Below are positions 7,701 to 16,498 of a stretch of DNA of 64,000 nucleotides, piece after piece. The DNA lies in the NCBI GenBank assembly GCA_009379955.1, contig WHST01000021.1, positions 1 through 64,000 on the forward strand, in the 5' to 3' direction. The notes below the pieces were generated by a model. The model was not told where the DNA came from, ran no database searches, and worked only from the letters and a program-made list of their open reading frames with translations. The number at the start of each line of letters is the position of its first letter. Within the stretch, counting starts at the first letter, position 1. The position numbers and the translations under genes were made by a program. The DNA comes from Streptosporangiales bacterium. Its GTDB lineage: Bacteria; Actinomycetota; Actinomycetes; Streptosporangiales; WHST01.

Positions 7701-8449
7701 CGTCGACCGCCGGACCTGCGCACCTCCGCCGATCGATGCCGGTGCCGCCGCCGGTGCCACACCGCCAGAGCAGCACCCGTGGCCGCCACCGCGGCGGCTC
7801 CGCCGACGGCGGCGGTGCGGGACCCGTCGCCGCCCTTGGCGGCCGCACGTACCGGAGCGTCAGAGGTCGACCGTGCCCGTGGCGTCCCTTGCGTGCGCAC
7901 GGCGCGACGCTCGGCAGGCGGAGTGGTGACCGCGGCGCCGGGGGAGACGCCCCAGACCGGGACGAGCCTGGAGCGTCCCGGCCGCAGCACGCTCATCGGG
8001 TCGAGGTAGTCCTCGCCGCGCAGCAGCCCCCAGTGCAGGCAGCCGCGGCTCCCGCAGTGTGAGCCGCGACCGAGGACGCCGATCGGGTCGCCGGCCGCCA
8101 CCGATGCGCCGGCGCGCACGGTCGCCCGCACCGGTTGGTAGGTGGTGCGCAGGTCGCCGTGGGCAACGGTGACGACCCCGACGCCCGCCACCCGCCCGGC
8201 GAACGTGACCACGCCGGGCCCCGCGGCGAGGACGTCGGTGCCAGGCGTGGCGGCGAGGTCGACGCCGCGGTGACCCGCCGACCACTGCTCAGCCGGCGGG
8301 TCGAACGGCCGGAGCAGCCGCGGGGATCCCGGTAGCGGCAGCTGCCAGCCGGACGACGAGGGAGCGGCGTGGACGGACGACGCCAGGCCGACGCACAGGG
8401 CGGCTGCGAGGACGAGGACGGCGGCGAGGACAGACAGATGGCGGCTCAT
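7697..8449 (-). CDS. secreted M23/LytM-like peptidase-fold protein
   Basis: A 250-aa exported protein with a LytM/M23 domain. The ATG at 8449 starts a typical signal peptide (SVLAAVLVLAAALCVGLASS, cleavage near HAAP). A much longer frame upstream is rejected because it reads through the neighbour. The first metal motif is present as HRGVDL (near residue 60). The second, normally HxH, reads GCLHWG, so the first His is Cys. Family members near rpsB often show CLHWG, so metal binding may be lost or altered and the protein may act as an amidase activator. A transmembrane-like Ala/Val stretch and an Arg/His-rich end lie at the C terminus. It is coupled to the small gene downstream. Confidence 0.85.
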   Translation of the reverse strand: MSRHLSVLAAVLVLAAALCVGLASSVHAAPSSSGWQLPLPGSPRLLRPFDPPAEQWSAGHRGVDLAATPGTDVLAAGPGVVTFAGRVAGVGVVTVAHGDLRTTYQPVRATVRAGASVAAGDPIGVLGRGSHCGSRGCLHWGLLRGEDYLDPMSVLRPGRSRLVPVWGVSPGAAVTTPPAERRAVRTQGTPRARSTSDAPVRAAAKGGDGSRTAAVGGAAAVAATGAALAVWHRRRHRHRSAEVRRSGGRR

Positions 8450-8529
8450 GCTGTAGACGTCGGCACGACACGTGCGGGAGACGAGGGCAGCGGCGCGATC
8501 TGTGGAGAACCGGTGGAGTGGGGAGGCGC

Positions 8530-8925
8530 CTACCCGCCGGGCATGGCGAAGTAGGCGGCTATGGAGCGCTTGTAGCCGTCGGGCATGGGGAGGGACGACA
8601 CGTCGGCCTCGGAGAACAGGGCCAGCTCCTCGTGCTCCTCGGACACGACGAGGGTGCCGTCGTCGACGACCCGGCAGGCGTACGTCACCACGAACACGGT
8701 GCGGTCGGGACGCACCGGGTGGACCCACGCGTCGAGGATCGCGCCGGTCTCGACGCGCCAACCGGTCTCCTCGGCGACCTCGCGGACGACGCACTGCTCC
8801 GGCGTCTCACCGGGGTCGAGCTTGCCGCCGGGCAGCTCCCACTCGTCGCGCTCGTTGCGGCAGAGCAGGACGAGGCCGTCGCGGACGACGACGCCCTTGA
8901 CCGAGACCGGGAACCGCCGCGCCAT
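8530..8925 (-). CDS. Nudix hydrolase
   Basis: A 131-aa Nudix hydrolase with a complete Nudix box: GKLDPGE, seven residues, then REVAEETGW. Such enzymes cleave nucleoside diphosphates linked to another moiety; the MutT/ADP-ribose type is plausible but the substrate is not determined. The ATG at 8925 follows the stop of the cyclase-like gene by 8 bp, so it is the last gene of the leftward operon that begins with the GntR regulator at 12507. In-frame sequence upstream of 8925 is Arg/Pro-rich and does not resemble the family. Confidence 0.9.
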   Translation of the reverse strand: MARRFPVSVKGVVVRDGLVLLCRNERDEWELPGGKLDPGETPEQCVVREVAEETGWRVETGAILDAWVHPVRPDRTVFVVTYACRVVDDGTLVVSEEHEELALFSEADVSSLPMPDGYKRSIAAYFAMPGG

Positions 8926-8933
8926 CGTGCCGG

Positions 8934-9596
8934 TCAGCCGAGCCGGGCGAAGGCGCGGACAGGAAAGGACGCCATCCCGCGCACCCGGGGCGGCACCGCG
9001 TAGAGGGTGAACTCCTCGTCGCCGAGTGCCGCGAGGTCGCACAGGTGCTCCAGGATCAGCACGTCGCCCGCCAGCAACGTCGCGTGCGTCGGGCGGGCGC
9101 CGCCGGTGGCGGGTGCGGTGTCGTCGACGTTGAGCGAGTCGATGCCGACGAGCCGCGCCCCCGCCTCGACGAGACGGGCGGCGGCCTCGGCGGTGACGAA
9201 CGGATGCTCGCTCGACCCGTACCGCTCGGTGCCCCAGTGCCGGTCCCAGCCGGTGCGCACTAGCACGGCCCTGCCGGCCACGTCGACCCCGGCGAACGCC
9301 TCAGGACCGACGCCCTGGTCGGTGGCGTCGACGACCACACCCGGCAGGCCGGCGACGGCGTCGAGCGGCAGGTCGGCGATGTCGGCGCCGCCGCGCCGCG
9401 TGTGGGCCGGGGCGTCGAGGTAGGTGCCGGTGTTGCCCACCATGTCGACCCGCGCGATGGCGAACTCGTAGCCGGGCGCGTACACCTCGTGGGACGCGTC
9501 GTACGTCAGGTGCGGGGCGACGACGGCGGCCGGCAGGCCGGGGTAGGTGGTCATGCCGTCGGTGATCTCGTGGCTCAGGTCGACGAAGCGCGGCAT
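8934..9596 (-). CDS. cyclase / kynurenine formamidase-like hydrolase
   Basis: A 220-aa protein of the cyclase family (PF04199), which includes kynurenine formamidase and isatin hydrolase, metal-dependent amide hydrolases. It begins MPRFVDLSHEI, the usual N terminus. The signature HxGTHxDxPxH reads NTGTYLDAPAH: the final DAPAH is kept, but two upstream metal His are Asn and Tyr. This variant is common in a subgroup, and metal binding may differ. The ATG at 9596 lies 8 bp after the VOC gene. In-frame extension upstream would overlap that gene. The substrate is unknown; placement with sugar genes suggests a lactone or amide intermediate, which is inference. Confidence 0.82.
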   Translation of the reverse strand: MPRFVDLSHEITDGMTTYPGLPAAVVAPHLTYDASHEVYAPGYEFAIARVDMVGNTGTYLDAPAHTRRGGADIADLPLDAVAGLPGVVVDATDQGVGPEAFAGVDVAGRAVLVRTGWDRHWGTERYGSSEHPFVTAEAAARLVEAGARLVGIDSLNVDDTAPATGGARPTHATLLAGDVLILEHLCDLAALGDEEFTLYAVPPRVRGMASFPVRAFARLG

Positions 9597-9604
9597 CGGG
9601 TCTC

Positions 9605-9964
9605 TCACGACGGTTGGAGGAACTCGAGACGGTTGCCGAACGGGTCGTGCGCGTAGATCCGCCGGAAGCCGGGGAAGTCGGCGTCCCACCGCGCCGGCTG
9701 CCCCGCCCGAGCGAGGCGCTCCGCGAGACCGTCGAGGTCGGTGACGAGGATGCCGGGATGCGCCTTGCGCGCGGGCTGGAACCCGTCCTCGACGCCGAGG
9801 TGCAGCTCGACCCCGCCGGCGCGGAACCACGCGCCGCCGCGGGCGGCGAGCACGGGCGGCTTGTCGACCTCGGCCATTCCCAGCACGCCCGCGTAGAACG
9901 CCCTGGCCGCCGCCTCCTCACCGCGGGGCATCACCAGCTGCGCATGGTGCAGCGCGTCGAACAT
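9605..9964 (-). CDS. VOC (glyoxalase/dioxygenase fold) family protein
   Basis: A 119-aa protein of the vicinal oxygen chelate superfamily. It has two beta-alpha-beta-beta-beta halves: HHAQLVMPRGEEAAARAFY in the first and GILVTDLDGLAERLARAG with YAHDPFGNRLEFLQ in the second. The DPFGNRLE ending is the superfamily hallmark, with its Glu a probable metal ligand. Similar proteins act as glyoxalases, bleomycin-resistance proteins or unknown enzymes. It lies between the ROK-like gene and the cyclase-like gene with gaps under 30 bp, so it is co-transcribed with the GntR operon. Confidence 0.85.
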   Translation of the reverse strand: MFDALHHAQLVMPRGEEAAARAFYAGVLGMAEVDKPPVLAARGGAWFRAGGVELHLGVEDGFQPARKAHPGILVTDLDGLAERLARAGQPARWDADFPGFRRIYAHDPFGNRLEFLQPS

Positions 9965-9992
9965 CGGCCTTCCTCCACCCGGTCCGGTCACC

Positions 9993-10895
9993 TCAGCCCC
10001 GAGTCTGCACCACCGCGGCCAGCGCCGCGCCGATCAGACCTGCACGGGAGCCGAGTCGGGCGGGAATCAGCGACGGCGGATGCGGTCGGCGGGCAACGGT
10101 GTCGTCGTACGCCTGCCGCGCCGCGTCGGCGGCGGGTGTCGTCGCGGTGCCCAGGCCGCCGCCGAGGACGACCGCCGCGGGGTCGAGCACGGCGACGAGC
10201 CAGCCGAGCGCCGTGCCGACCGCGCGACCCGCGGACTCCAGCACGGCCGCCGCGCACGCGTCGCCCCCCGCGGCGCGCCGGGCGACGTCGACCGCGCCCC
10301 GGACGGCGTCGCCCGTCAGTGCCGAGTAGCGCTCGGCGACGCCCTGCCCGGACGCGTAGCGCTCCAGGTTGCCCTCCCAGCCGGCGTCGACCACCGACGA
10401 GACGCCGAGCTCGCCCAGGGCGATGGCCTCACCGCGTTCGCCGGTGAGGGGCCGGCCGTCGAGCACGACGGTGGACGACAGGCCGGTGCCCCAGGCGGCG
10501 TACAGCACCGAGCGGAGTCCCGCCCCCGCGCCGAGGACGGCCTCGCCGATCGCGCCGCAGCGCACATCGGACTCGACCACGCACGGCACGCCTGGCACCA
10601 CGGCCGCCAGCAGCCCGGCGGGCTGCCCGGTCCACGCGAGCACCTCGTGGCTGCGCAGCTCGCCCGCGCGGACGTACTCGGGGAACCCCGCGCCGACCGC
10701 GACGACCTCCCCGACTCCCGACGCGTCGCCGGCGAGCCGCCGCGCCACGTCGCGTGTCGTGCGCAGGCCAGGATCGGCACCGCCCGGCGCGGCGGTCGAC
10801 GCCTCCCTCGTGCGCAGCACCTCGCCGGCCGGCGTCACCAGGCCGCCGAGGACCTTGGTGCCGCCGACGTCGAGCGCGAGGACGACGGGCGTCAC
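9993..10895 (-). CDS. ROK family protein (sugar kinase-like)
   Basis: A 300-aa ROK-family protein. The N-terminal phosphate-binding loop is ALDVGGTKVLGG. The C terminus has PAAVVLGGGLG. ROK kinases phosphorylate glucose, N-acetylglucosamine or N-acetylmannosamine with ATP. The segment that normally holds a zinc-binding His and CxCGxxGC reads GELGVSSVVDAGWEGNLERY, with no cysteines, so the zinc site is missing. The protein may be a diverged kinase or a sugar sensor. The GTG at 10895 overlaps the cupin stop (GTGA), so expression is coupled. There is no N-terminal HTH, so it is not a NagC-type repressor. Confidence 0.85.
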   Translation of the reverse strand: MTPVVLALDVGGTKVLGGLVTPAGEVLRTREASTAAPGGADPGLRTTRDVARRLAGDASGVGEVVAVGAGFPEYVRAGELRSHEVLAWTGQPAGLLAAVVPGVPCVVESDVRCGAIGEAVLGAGAGLRSVLYAAWGTGLSSTVVLDGRPLTGERGEAIALGELGVSSVVDAGWEGNLERYASGQGVAERYSALTGDAVRGAVDVARRAAGGDACAAAVLESAGRAVGTALGWLVAVLDPAAVVLGGGLGTATTPAADAARQAYDDTVARRPHPPSLIPARLGSRAGLIGAALAAVVQTRG

Positions 10896-11776
10896 GGCCG
10901 CCAGCCGTCGGGCACCCTGCCCGACCCGGCGAGGTAGGTGGCCGGGTCGCCGTCGCGGACGAGCACCCGCGCGAGGCAGCCCACCGGCAGGTACGCGGCG
11001 TCGCCCGGCGCGAGGCAGTGCACCGTGTAGTCGCCGGCGTCGGGACGGTGGACGTCGACCCAGAGTCGCCCGCTCGTGACGACGAGCACGGTCTCGTCGT
11101 CGACCGGCCGGAAGTCCTCGACGTGCCCGGCCTCGACCCGTCCGCTGCGCACGGTCAGGTACTCGGTGTCGACGAGCGTGCCGAGCAGGTGGCTCGCGCG
11201 GTCCCCGGCGAACGAGAGCAGGGCGGTGGTGTCGTCGACGAGCCACAGCCGTCGCTCGGCCTCGCGCTCCGCCCGGGCGAACGGCCAGCGGCCGTCGTAC
11301 CTGCCATCGCGATAGTGCACCGTCTCGGGTGGGTGCTGCAGCTTCGCATAGTCCGACGCCGTGCCCCGGCTCGGCGGCGGGGAGAAGAACTCGAGCACGC
11401 GCACCGTGCCCAGGCCGGGGTTGAACGCGTGGTGCCAGGTGTCCCTGCGGAACAGCACCGCGGAACCTGCCGGGACGCGCTCCACCTCGCCGTGCCGCGG
11501 GTCGGCGATCACGAGCGTGCCCTCGAGCACGGCGTAGACGACGTCGCCGGCGAACACCGTTTGGTTGGTCGGGCTGTGCCGGAACCCGCCGCCGGTCGCG
11601 AGCTGGAACTCGAGCACGTGCAGCTGGTCGGACGAGACGTAGACGCGGTCGGTGACGAAGCCCGCGTCGCCGTCGCCCCAGACGTGGTGCGCCGTCTCGA
11701 CGTGGCGGACGATCGCGGGTCCGTCGAACGTCGGGCGCGGCGTCGACCGGCGACCGGTGGCGGGAGCGCCCGTCAC
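10892..11776 (-). CDS. bicupin domain protein
   Basis: A 294-aa protein with two cupin barrels. The first (about 40-130) has HVLEFQLATGGGFRHSP and a later WHHAFNPG. The second (about 205-285) has AGHVEDFRPVDDETVLVV and LAPGDAAYLPVG. The His-rich first barrel is likely to bind metal; the second has fewer ligands. It could be a sugar isomerase or a sensor. The GTG at 11776 overlaps the GntR regulator stop, and its own stop overlaps the ROK gene start, so the three genes are translationally linked. In-frame sequence upstream of 11776 lies within the regulator gene and is not used. Confidence 0.8.
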   Translation of the reverse strand: MTGAPATGRRSTPRPTFDGPAIVRHVETAHHVWGDGDAGFVTDRVYVSSDQLHVLEFQLATGGGFRHSPTNQTVFAGDVVYAVLEGTLVIADPRHGEVERVPAGSAVLFRRDTWHHAFNPGLGTVRVLEFFSPPPSRGTASDYAKLQHPPETVHYRDGRYDGRWPFARAEREAERRLWLVDDTTALLSFAGDRASHLLGTLVDTEYLTVRSGRVEAGHVEDFRPVDDETVLVVTSGRLWVDVHRPDAGDYTVHCLAPGDAAYLPVGCLARVLVRDGDPATYLAGSGRVPDGWRP

Positions 11777-12507
11777 GGCAGCTGCCGGAAGAGGTCGGCC
11801 TGGAACCGGTACGCGTCGCCGCGGTACTGCGTGACGCTGGTGAGCACGGGGACCCCCTCGGTGTCGTACGTGACCTCGGACCCCACGAGCACGGGATCGC
11901 CGGCGTCGAGCTCGAGCAGGGCGGCCGTCTCGGCGTCGGCGGCCGTGGCCTGGACGGCGAACGCGCTCCTCGCGATCGCCACACCGCACTCCTCCAGGGC
12001 GGCGTACAGCGAACGGTCGGTGAGGTCGGCGGTGTGCAGCGCCTCGACCCGCGACGCGACGACCACGGTGGAGTCGACGCAGACCGGTACGGCGTCCATC
12101 GACCTCACCCGGTCGATCCGCAGGACCGCGGCGGCCGGCGCGATGCGCAGCCGGTCGGCCTCCTCCAGCGACGCCTTGCCGAGCGTGAGGCGCAGGATCC
12201 GCGACCGCGGACGCAGGCCGCGCGCGGACGCCATCTCGGTGAAGCTCTGCAGTACGCTCGGCGGCTCGCCGAGGACCTCGGCGGCGACGTACCAGCCGCG
12301 CTTGGCCGACCGGCGCAGCATGCCCTCGTCGGCGAGGCGGATCAGCGCCTGGCGCAGGGTCATGCGGCTGACGCCGAGCTGCGCGGCGAGGTCGCGCTCG
12401 CTCGGCAGCTTGCTGTGGTGGACGCCGCGCCGGATGTCGTCCGCGAGTCGCTCGTACGCCCGCGCCGCGACGCCGGACGCGGCGGAGGAGGACGGAGGTG
12501 ACGACAC
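11773..12507 (-). CDS. GntR family regulator, HutC/UTRA (DasR-like) type
   Basis: A 244-aa transcription regulator. The N-terminal winged HTH (about 15-75) contains LPSERDLAAQLGVSRMTLRQ and DEGMLRRSAKRGWYV. The C-terminal UTRA ligand-binding domain includes VLRIDRVRSMDAVPVCVDS and a final SVTQYRGDAYRFQADLFR. UTRA regulators bind sugar phosphates or related metabolites and typically sit beside their operons. The start is the GTG at 12507. It heads the leftward operon and is divergent from the ABC importer operon, so it probably controls both. A half-perfect DasR-type palindrome lies at 12533-12542. Confidence 0.88.
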   Translation of the reverse strand: MSSPPSSSAASGVAARAYERLADDIRRGVHHSKLPSERDLAAQLGVSRMTLRQALIRLADEGMLRRSAKRGWYVAAEVLGEPPSVLQSFTEMASARGLRPRSRILRLTLGKASLEEADRLRIAPAAAVLRIDRVRSMDAVPVCVDSTVVVASRVEALHTADLTDRSLYAALEECGVAIARSAFAVQATAADAETAALLELDAGDPVLVGSEVTYDTEGVPVLTSVTQYRGDAYRFQADLFRQLP

Positions 12508-12532
12508 ACGGGGAAGCTACCAGATGGCCCTA

Positions 12533-12542
12533 GGTATAGACC
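12533..12542. promoter_or_regulatory. candidate GntR/UTRA operator
   Basis: GGTATAGACC is one base from the perfect palindrome GGTCTAGACC, the core of DasR/NagR-type operators. It lies in the 117-bp gap between the divergent regulator and importer genes. A further copy of the half-site TGGTCT occurs at 12574-12579. This supports shared control of both operons. Confidence 0.55.
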
Positions 12543-12624
12543 AGAGAACGTTTCGAGGTAGGACTGGACTATCTGGTCTGCTCTGGGTCAGGATGACCCC
12601 TCGGACCAAGTTCCAGGAGGACAC

Positions 12625-13977
12625 GTGCAGACGACCCGCCTCGGCCTCGGGATTCTCGCCGCGACAGCGCTGCTGGTCACGGCCTGTGGCGCGCCCGGCA
12701 CCCCCGCGACGGAGCGCTCGGCCGACGCGACGACGATCGACGCGCCCCTCACCAAGGAGGACGTCGCGAAGCTCGGCGACGTCACGCTGCGGGTCTGGGC
12801 GGACTCCGGTGACAAGGCCACCCTCGACCACTACGTGCCGCGGTTCGAGAAGGACTTCCCCAACGTCGACGTGCAGGTGACCATCAAGAGCTTCGACGAC
12901 CTCACCAAGACCGTCGTCAACGCCATGAACGGAGACAACCCGCCGGACGTCGCCCAGGGCAACCAGGGCTACCAGGTCGACGGCGCGCTCGTGCAGGCCG
13001 GGCTCGTCCGCCCACTCGACGACGTGGCGGAGGCGTACGGCTGGGCCGACGACTTCGAGGGCTACCCGCTCGACCAGTTCCGGTGGAACGACAAGGGCAC
13101 CCAGTGGGGCTCGGGCAAGCTGTACGGCATTTCGCCGGTCACCCAGTACATCGGTGTGTTCCACAACGAGCGGCTGCTCGACAAGGCAGGGGTGCGGCCG
13201 CCGAAGACGTACGAGGAGCTCGAGGCGTCGCTGCCGAAGATCGCCGCGTCGGGCACGACGCCGATCGAGTTCGGCAACTCCGACAAGCAGGCGAGCATGC
13301 ACCTGTTCGGCGCGCTCGCCGGTCGATGCCAGGCGGCGGACGACGTCAACGACTGGGTCGCCGGGGTCAAGGGCACGTCGTTCGTCGACGACTGCAACAG
13401 GAGCGCGGCCGGCACCCTGCGCGACTGGGTGAAGAAGGGCTACGTCTCGTCCGGCTACGACGGCGTGACGATGGACGACGCGGCCGTCCGGTTCGCCAAG
13501 GGCTCCGCCGCGTACTACATCGGCGGTGACTGGCTCGCCCAGCAGATCTCGCCGCACGGCAAGCAGTTCGGGTTCACCGTGCCCACGGGTGCGAACGACA
13601 AGCGCGTCATCACCGGTGGGTCCGGCATGGGCTGGCACATCAGCGCGAAGTCGAAGAGCACCGAGGCCGCCGCCGCGTTCATCGCCGGACTCCACGAGGC
13701 CGACTACGCGCAGGCGCTCGTCGACCAGGTGCGGGTGCCGATCGTGGAGGCCGACGTGAAGGCCGAGGACCCGTTGCTGGACGACGACCTCGTCGCGGCT
13801 CGGGCACTGCTCGACGACAACGGCCAGACCGCGTACCTGGACTGGTCGACCGACACGATGTACGACGAGTTCGGGTCGAGGCTGCAGGAGCTGCTCGCCG
13901 GTCGCATCGGCCCCGACGAGTTCCTGCGGGCGGTGCAGGAGAACTGGTCCGCGTTCCAGGAGACGAAGACGTCGTGA
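12625..13977 (+). CDS. ABC transporter substrate-binding lipoprotein (sugar type)
   Basis: A 450-aa extracellular solute-binding protein of family 1, the receptor of a sugar importer. The N terminus is a lipoprotein signal with LLVTACG (Cys about residue 19). The body shows the family pattern, such as VTLRVWADSGDKATLDHYVPRF read in two parts, DVQVTIKSF and NGDNPPDVAQGNQG. Preference is probably for an oligosaccharide or amino sugar but is not readable from sequence. The GTG at 12625 has AGGAGG upstream. The gene overlaps the first permease by 4 bp. Confidence 0.92.
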   Translation: MQTTRLGLGILAATALLVTACGAPGTPATERSADATTIDAPLTKEDVAKLGDVTLRVWADSGDKATLDHYVPRFEKDFPNVDVQVTIKSFDDLTKTVVNAMNGDNPPDVAQGNQGYQVDGALVQAGLVRPLDDVAEAYGWADDFEGYPLDQFRWNDKGTQWGSGKLYGISPVTQYIGVFHNERLLDKAGVRPPKTYEELEASLPKIAASGTTPIEFGNSDKQASMHLFGALAGRCQAADDVNDWVAGVKGTSFVDDCNRSAAGTLRDWVKKGYVSSGYDGVTMDDAAVRFAKGSAAYYIGGDWLAQQISPHGKQFGFTVPTGANDKRVITGGSGMGWHISAKSKSTEAAAAFIAGLHEADYAQALVDQVRVPIVEADVKAEDPLLDDDLVAARALLDDNGQTAYLDWSTDTMYDEFGSRLQELLAGRIGPDEFLRAVQENWSAFQETKTS

Positions 13978-14843
13978 GGCGCGGTCGTCTCTGGAGACCT
14001 CTCTTCATCGTCCCGGCGCTCGCGGTGTACGCGCTGTTCGTGCTGTGGCCGCTGACCCAGACCGTGCGGTACTCGCTGTACGACTGGGACGGCATCACCG
14101 TCGCCACCCCCGTCGGAGCGCGCAACTACGTCGAGGCCCTGTCCGACCCGGCGATCCGCGACGCGCTGGTGCACTCGCTCGTCTTCGTCGTGTTCTACGC
14201 GATGCTGCCCGCCGCGGTCGGACTGGTGATCGCCGGCGTCTTCGCCAGGATCCGCGTGCGCGGCATGACGTTCTTCCGCGCCGTGCTCTTCGTCCCGCAG
14301 GTGCTCGCCACGGTCGTCGTCGCGGTGTCGTGGCGCTGGATCTACGCCGAGGACGGGCCGCTCAACCAGGTGCTCGGGCTCGTCGGGCTCGACCGACTCG
14401 CCCGGGCCTGGCTCGGCGGCTTCACGACCGCGCTGCCCGCCGTCGGGCTCATCGGCACGTGGATCATGTCCGGCCTCTGCATGGTGCTGTTCGTCGCCGG
14501 CGTGCAGAAGATCCCGCGCGAGCTGTTCGAGTCCGCACGCATCGACGGGGCAGGACCGCTGCGCGAGTTCGCGACCGTCACGCTGCCGCACCTGCGCGGC
14601 GAGCTGATGGTCGCGCTCGTCTTCACCACGACGTTCGCGCTGCGCAACTTCGACATCGTGTGGAACACGACGTCCGGCGGACCCGGAGACTCCACCAAGG
14701 TGGCGAGCATCTTCATCTACCAGGACGCCTTCGTGTCGCGGTCGGTCGGCTCCGCGTCGGCGACCGGGGTGCTGCTGACGGCGGTCATCCTCGTGGTGAC
14801 AGGCGCGATCATGCTGGCGTTCCGCGACAGGAGTGCGGCGTGA
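13974..14843 (+). CDS. ABC sugar transporter permease (MalF-like)
   Basis: A 289-aa inner-membrane permease with about six transmembrane segments, beginning with LFIVPALAVYALFVLWPL. The cytoplasmic EAA loop that contacts the ATPase reads ELFESARIDGAGPLREF (about 183-199). It overlaps the binding-protein gene (GTGA) and the second permease (GTGA). It pairs with the next gene to form the channel. No ATPase gene is in this operon; actinomycetes often use one shared MsiK-type ATPase, and that is likely here. Confidence 0.93.
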   Translation: MRRGRLWRPLFIVPALAVYALFVLWPLTQTVRYSLYDWDGITVATPVGARNYVEALSDPAIRDALVHSLVFVVFYAMLPAAVGLVIAGVFARIRVRGMTFFRAVLFVPQVLATVVVAVSWRWIYAEDGPLNQVLGLVGLDRLARAWLGGFTTALPAVGLIGTWIMSGLCMVLFVAGVQKIPRELFESARIDGAGPLREFATVTLPHLRGELMVALVFTTTFALRNFDIVWNTTSGGPGDSTKVASIFIYQDAFVSRSVGSASATGVLLTAVILVVTGAIMLAFRDRSAA

Positions 14844-15670
14844 GGACGAGCCGCACCGAGCGCCTGCTCGGCTACGCCATCCTGGTCCTGGGTGCCGTGG
14901 CCGCGGTGTACCCGTTCGTGTCGATCCTGGCGCTGGCGACGAGCCGGCCGGGGGAGCGGGTCAGCGGATTCGCCGTACCGACGAGCCTCTACCTCGGCAA
15001 CTTCACCCGGGCGTGGACCGAGGGCGCCTTCAGCTGGGCACTGACGTCGAGCCTGGTCGTCGCGGTGTGCGTCGTGGTGGGCACGATCGTGCTCGCCGTG
15101 CCCGCGGCGTACGCCTTCGCGCACGCCAGGGGAGTGGCACTCGCCGCCGTCTTCACGCTCATGACGGTCGGGTTGGTGATGCCGTACGAGGCGCTGATCA
15201 TCCCGCTGTACGAGATGTTCCGCGGCTGGGGCCTGCTGAACACCTGGTGGGCGCTGATCCTGCCGCAGATCGGCCTGTCGCTGTCGTTCGCGATCCTGTG
15301 GCTGCGCACGGCGTTCCGGCAGGTGCCGCCGAGCCTGGAGGAGGCGGCGTCGATCGACGGCGCGTCGCGGCTGCGCACGCTCGTGTCCGTGCTCGTGCCC
15401 GTCGTCCGGCCGGCGGTGCTCACGCTCGCGACGCTGCTGTTCCTCTTCGCCTGGAACGAGTTCCTGCTCGCGCTGGTGCTCGTGCCCGACGAGCGGCACG
15501 TGCAGACCGCGCCGCTCGCGCTGTCGTTCTTCGCGGGCAACCGCAGGAACAACGACCCCGCCGTGACCGCCGCCGCGGCCGTCCTCGTGGCGCTGCCGGT
15601 GCTGATCGCGTACGTCTTCCTCCAGCGCCGCTTCATCAGCGGCATGCTGGCCGGTGCCGTCAAGGAGTAG
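14840..15670 (+). CDS. ABC sugar transporter permease (MalG-like)
   Basis: A 276-aa permease with six predicted membrane segments, beginning with LLGYAILVLGAVAAVYPF. The EAA loop reads SLEEAASIDGASRLRTL (about 170-186), followed by the conserved LFLFAWNEFLLALVL segment. The GTG at 14840 overlaps the previous stop. Frame extensions upstream lie inside the first permease and are not used. It completes the importer together with the binding protein and first permease. Confidence 0.93.
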   Translation: MRTSRTERLLGYAILVLGAVAAVYPFVSILALATSRPGERVSGFAVPTSLYLGNFTRAWTEGAFSWALTSSLVVAVCVVVGTIVLAVPAAYAFAHARGVALAAVFTLMTVGLVMPYEALIIPLYEMFRGWGLLNTWWALILPQIGLSLSFAILWLRTAFRQVPPSLEEAASIDGASRLRTLVSVLVPVVRPAVLTLATLLFLFAWNEFLLALVLVPDERHVQTAPLALSFFAGNRRNNDPAVTAAAAVLVALPVLIAYVFLQRRFISGMLAGAVKE

Positions 15671-15679
15671 AGGAGCCAG

Positions 15680-16498
15680 ATGTCCGTCCCTGTCACCGTC
15701 TTCGCCTCCCCGGAGGAGCTCGGTCGCGCGGCAGCACGCGAGGTCGCCGACGGCATCGCGGCCGCGTACGACGCCGGATCCTGGTACGTGCTCGGCTGTC
15801 CGGGCGGTCGCACGCCGCGCACGACGTACCAGGCGCTGGCGGACGAGGTCGCGCGGCGCGGGCTCGCGCTCGACCACGTGGTGATCGCGATGGTCGACGA
15901 CTACGTGTCCGTCGGACCCGGGGGCGAACGGCGGCGGGTGCCGATCGAGGCGAGCTACAGCTGTCACCGCTTCGCGCGCGACGAGATCCAGGCGCCGCTC
16001 AACGCGGCGAGCCGCGGGTCGCGCATCCCGGACGACCACGTCTGGCTGCCCGACCCGGCCGCGCCCGAGGAGTACGACATCAGACTGAGCGAACGCGGCG
16101 GGGTCGCGCTGTTCCTGCTGGCGAGCGGCGCGGGTGACGGCCACGTGGCGTTCAACCCACCGGGTGCCGGGCGCGACACCCGCACGCGCGTGGTGACGAT
16201 CCCGGCGAGCACCAAGCGCGACAACCTCGGGACGTTCCCCGAGTTCGGGTCTCCCGGAGAGGTCCCCGACCACGGCGTCACCGTCGGTGTCGAGACCATC
16301 GTCGGCTCCGCCCGGCGGCTGCTCATGCTCGTCCACGGCACGCACAAGCGCACGGCGCTGGCCCGGCTGGCGGCGGCGGACGCGTACGACCCGTCGTGGC
16401 CCGCGACGGTCGTCGCCGAGGGCGCCGACGCGGACATCTACGCCGACGCGGCCGCGGCGGCCGGCCTCGAGCGGATGGACGCCGTGAGCCATGGCTGA
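15680..16498 (+). CDS. NagB/6-phosphogluconolactonase-like sugar-phosphate isomerase
   Basis: A 272-aa protein of the glucosamine-6-phosphate isomerase/deaminase family. Motifs are GCPGGRTPRTTY near residue 39, VDDYV near 73, GAGDGHVAFNPPG (catalytic Asp-Gly-His, about 151-163) and HGTHKRTALARL in the last quarter. The DGHxAFN element is the deaminase active site. This suggests conversion of an amino-sugar phosphate, though divergence from canonical NagB leaves the substrate open. AGGAG precedes the ATG. It overlaps the dehydrogenase gene by 8 bp. Confidence 0.85.
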   Translation: MSVPVTVFASPEELGRAAAREVADGIAAAYDAGSWYVLGCPGGRTPRTTYQALADEVARRGLALDHVVIAMVDDYVSVGPGGERRRVPIEASYSCHRFARDEIQAPLNAASRGSRIPDDHVWLPDPAAPEEYDIRLSERGGVALFLLASGAGDGHVAFNPPGAGRDTRTRVVTIPASTKRDNLGTFPEFGSPGEVPDHGVTVGVETIVGSARRLLMLVHGTHKRTALARLAAADAYDPSWPATVVAEGADADIYADAAAAAGLERMDAVSHG

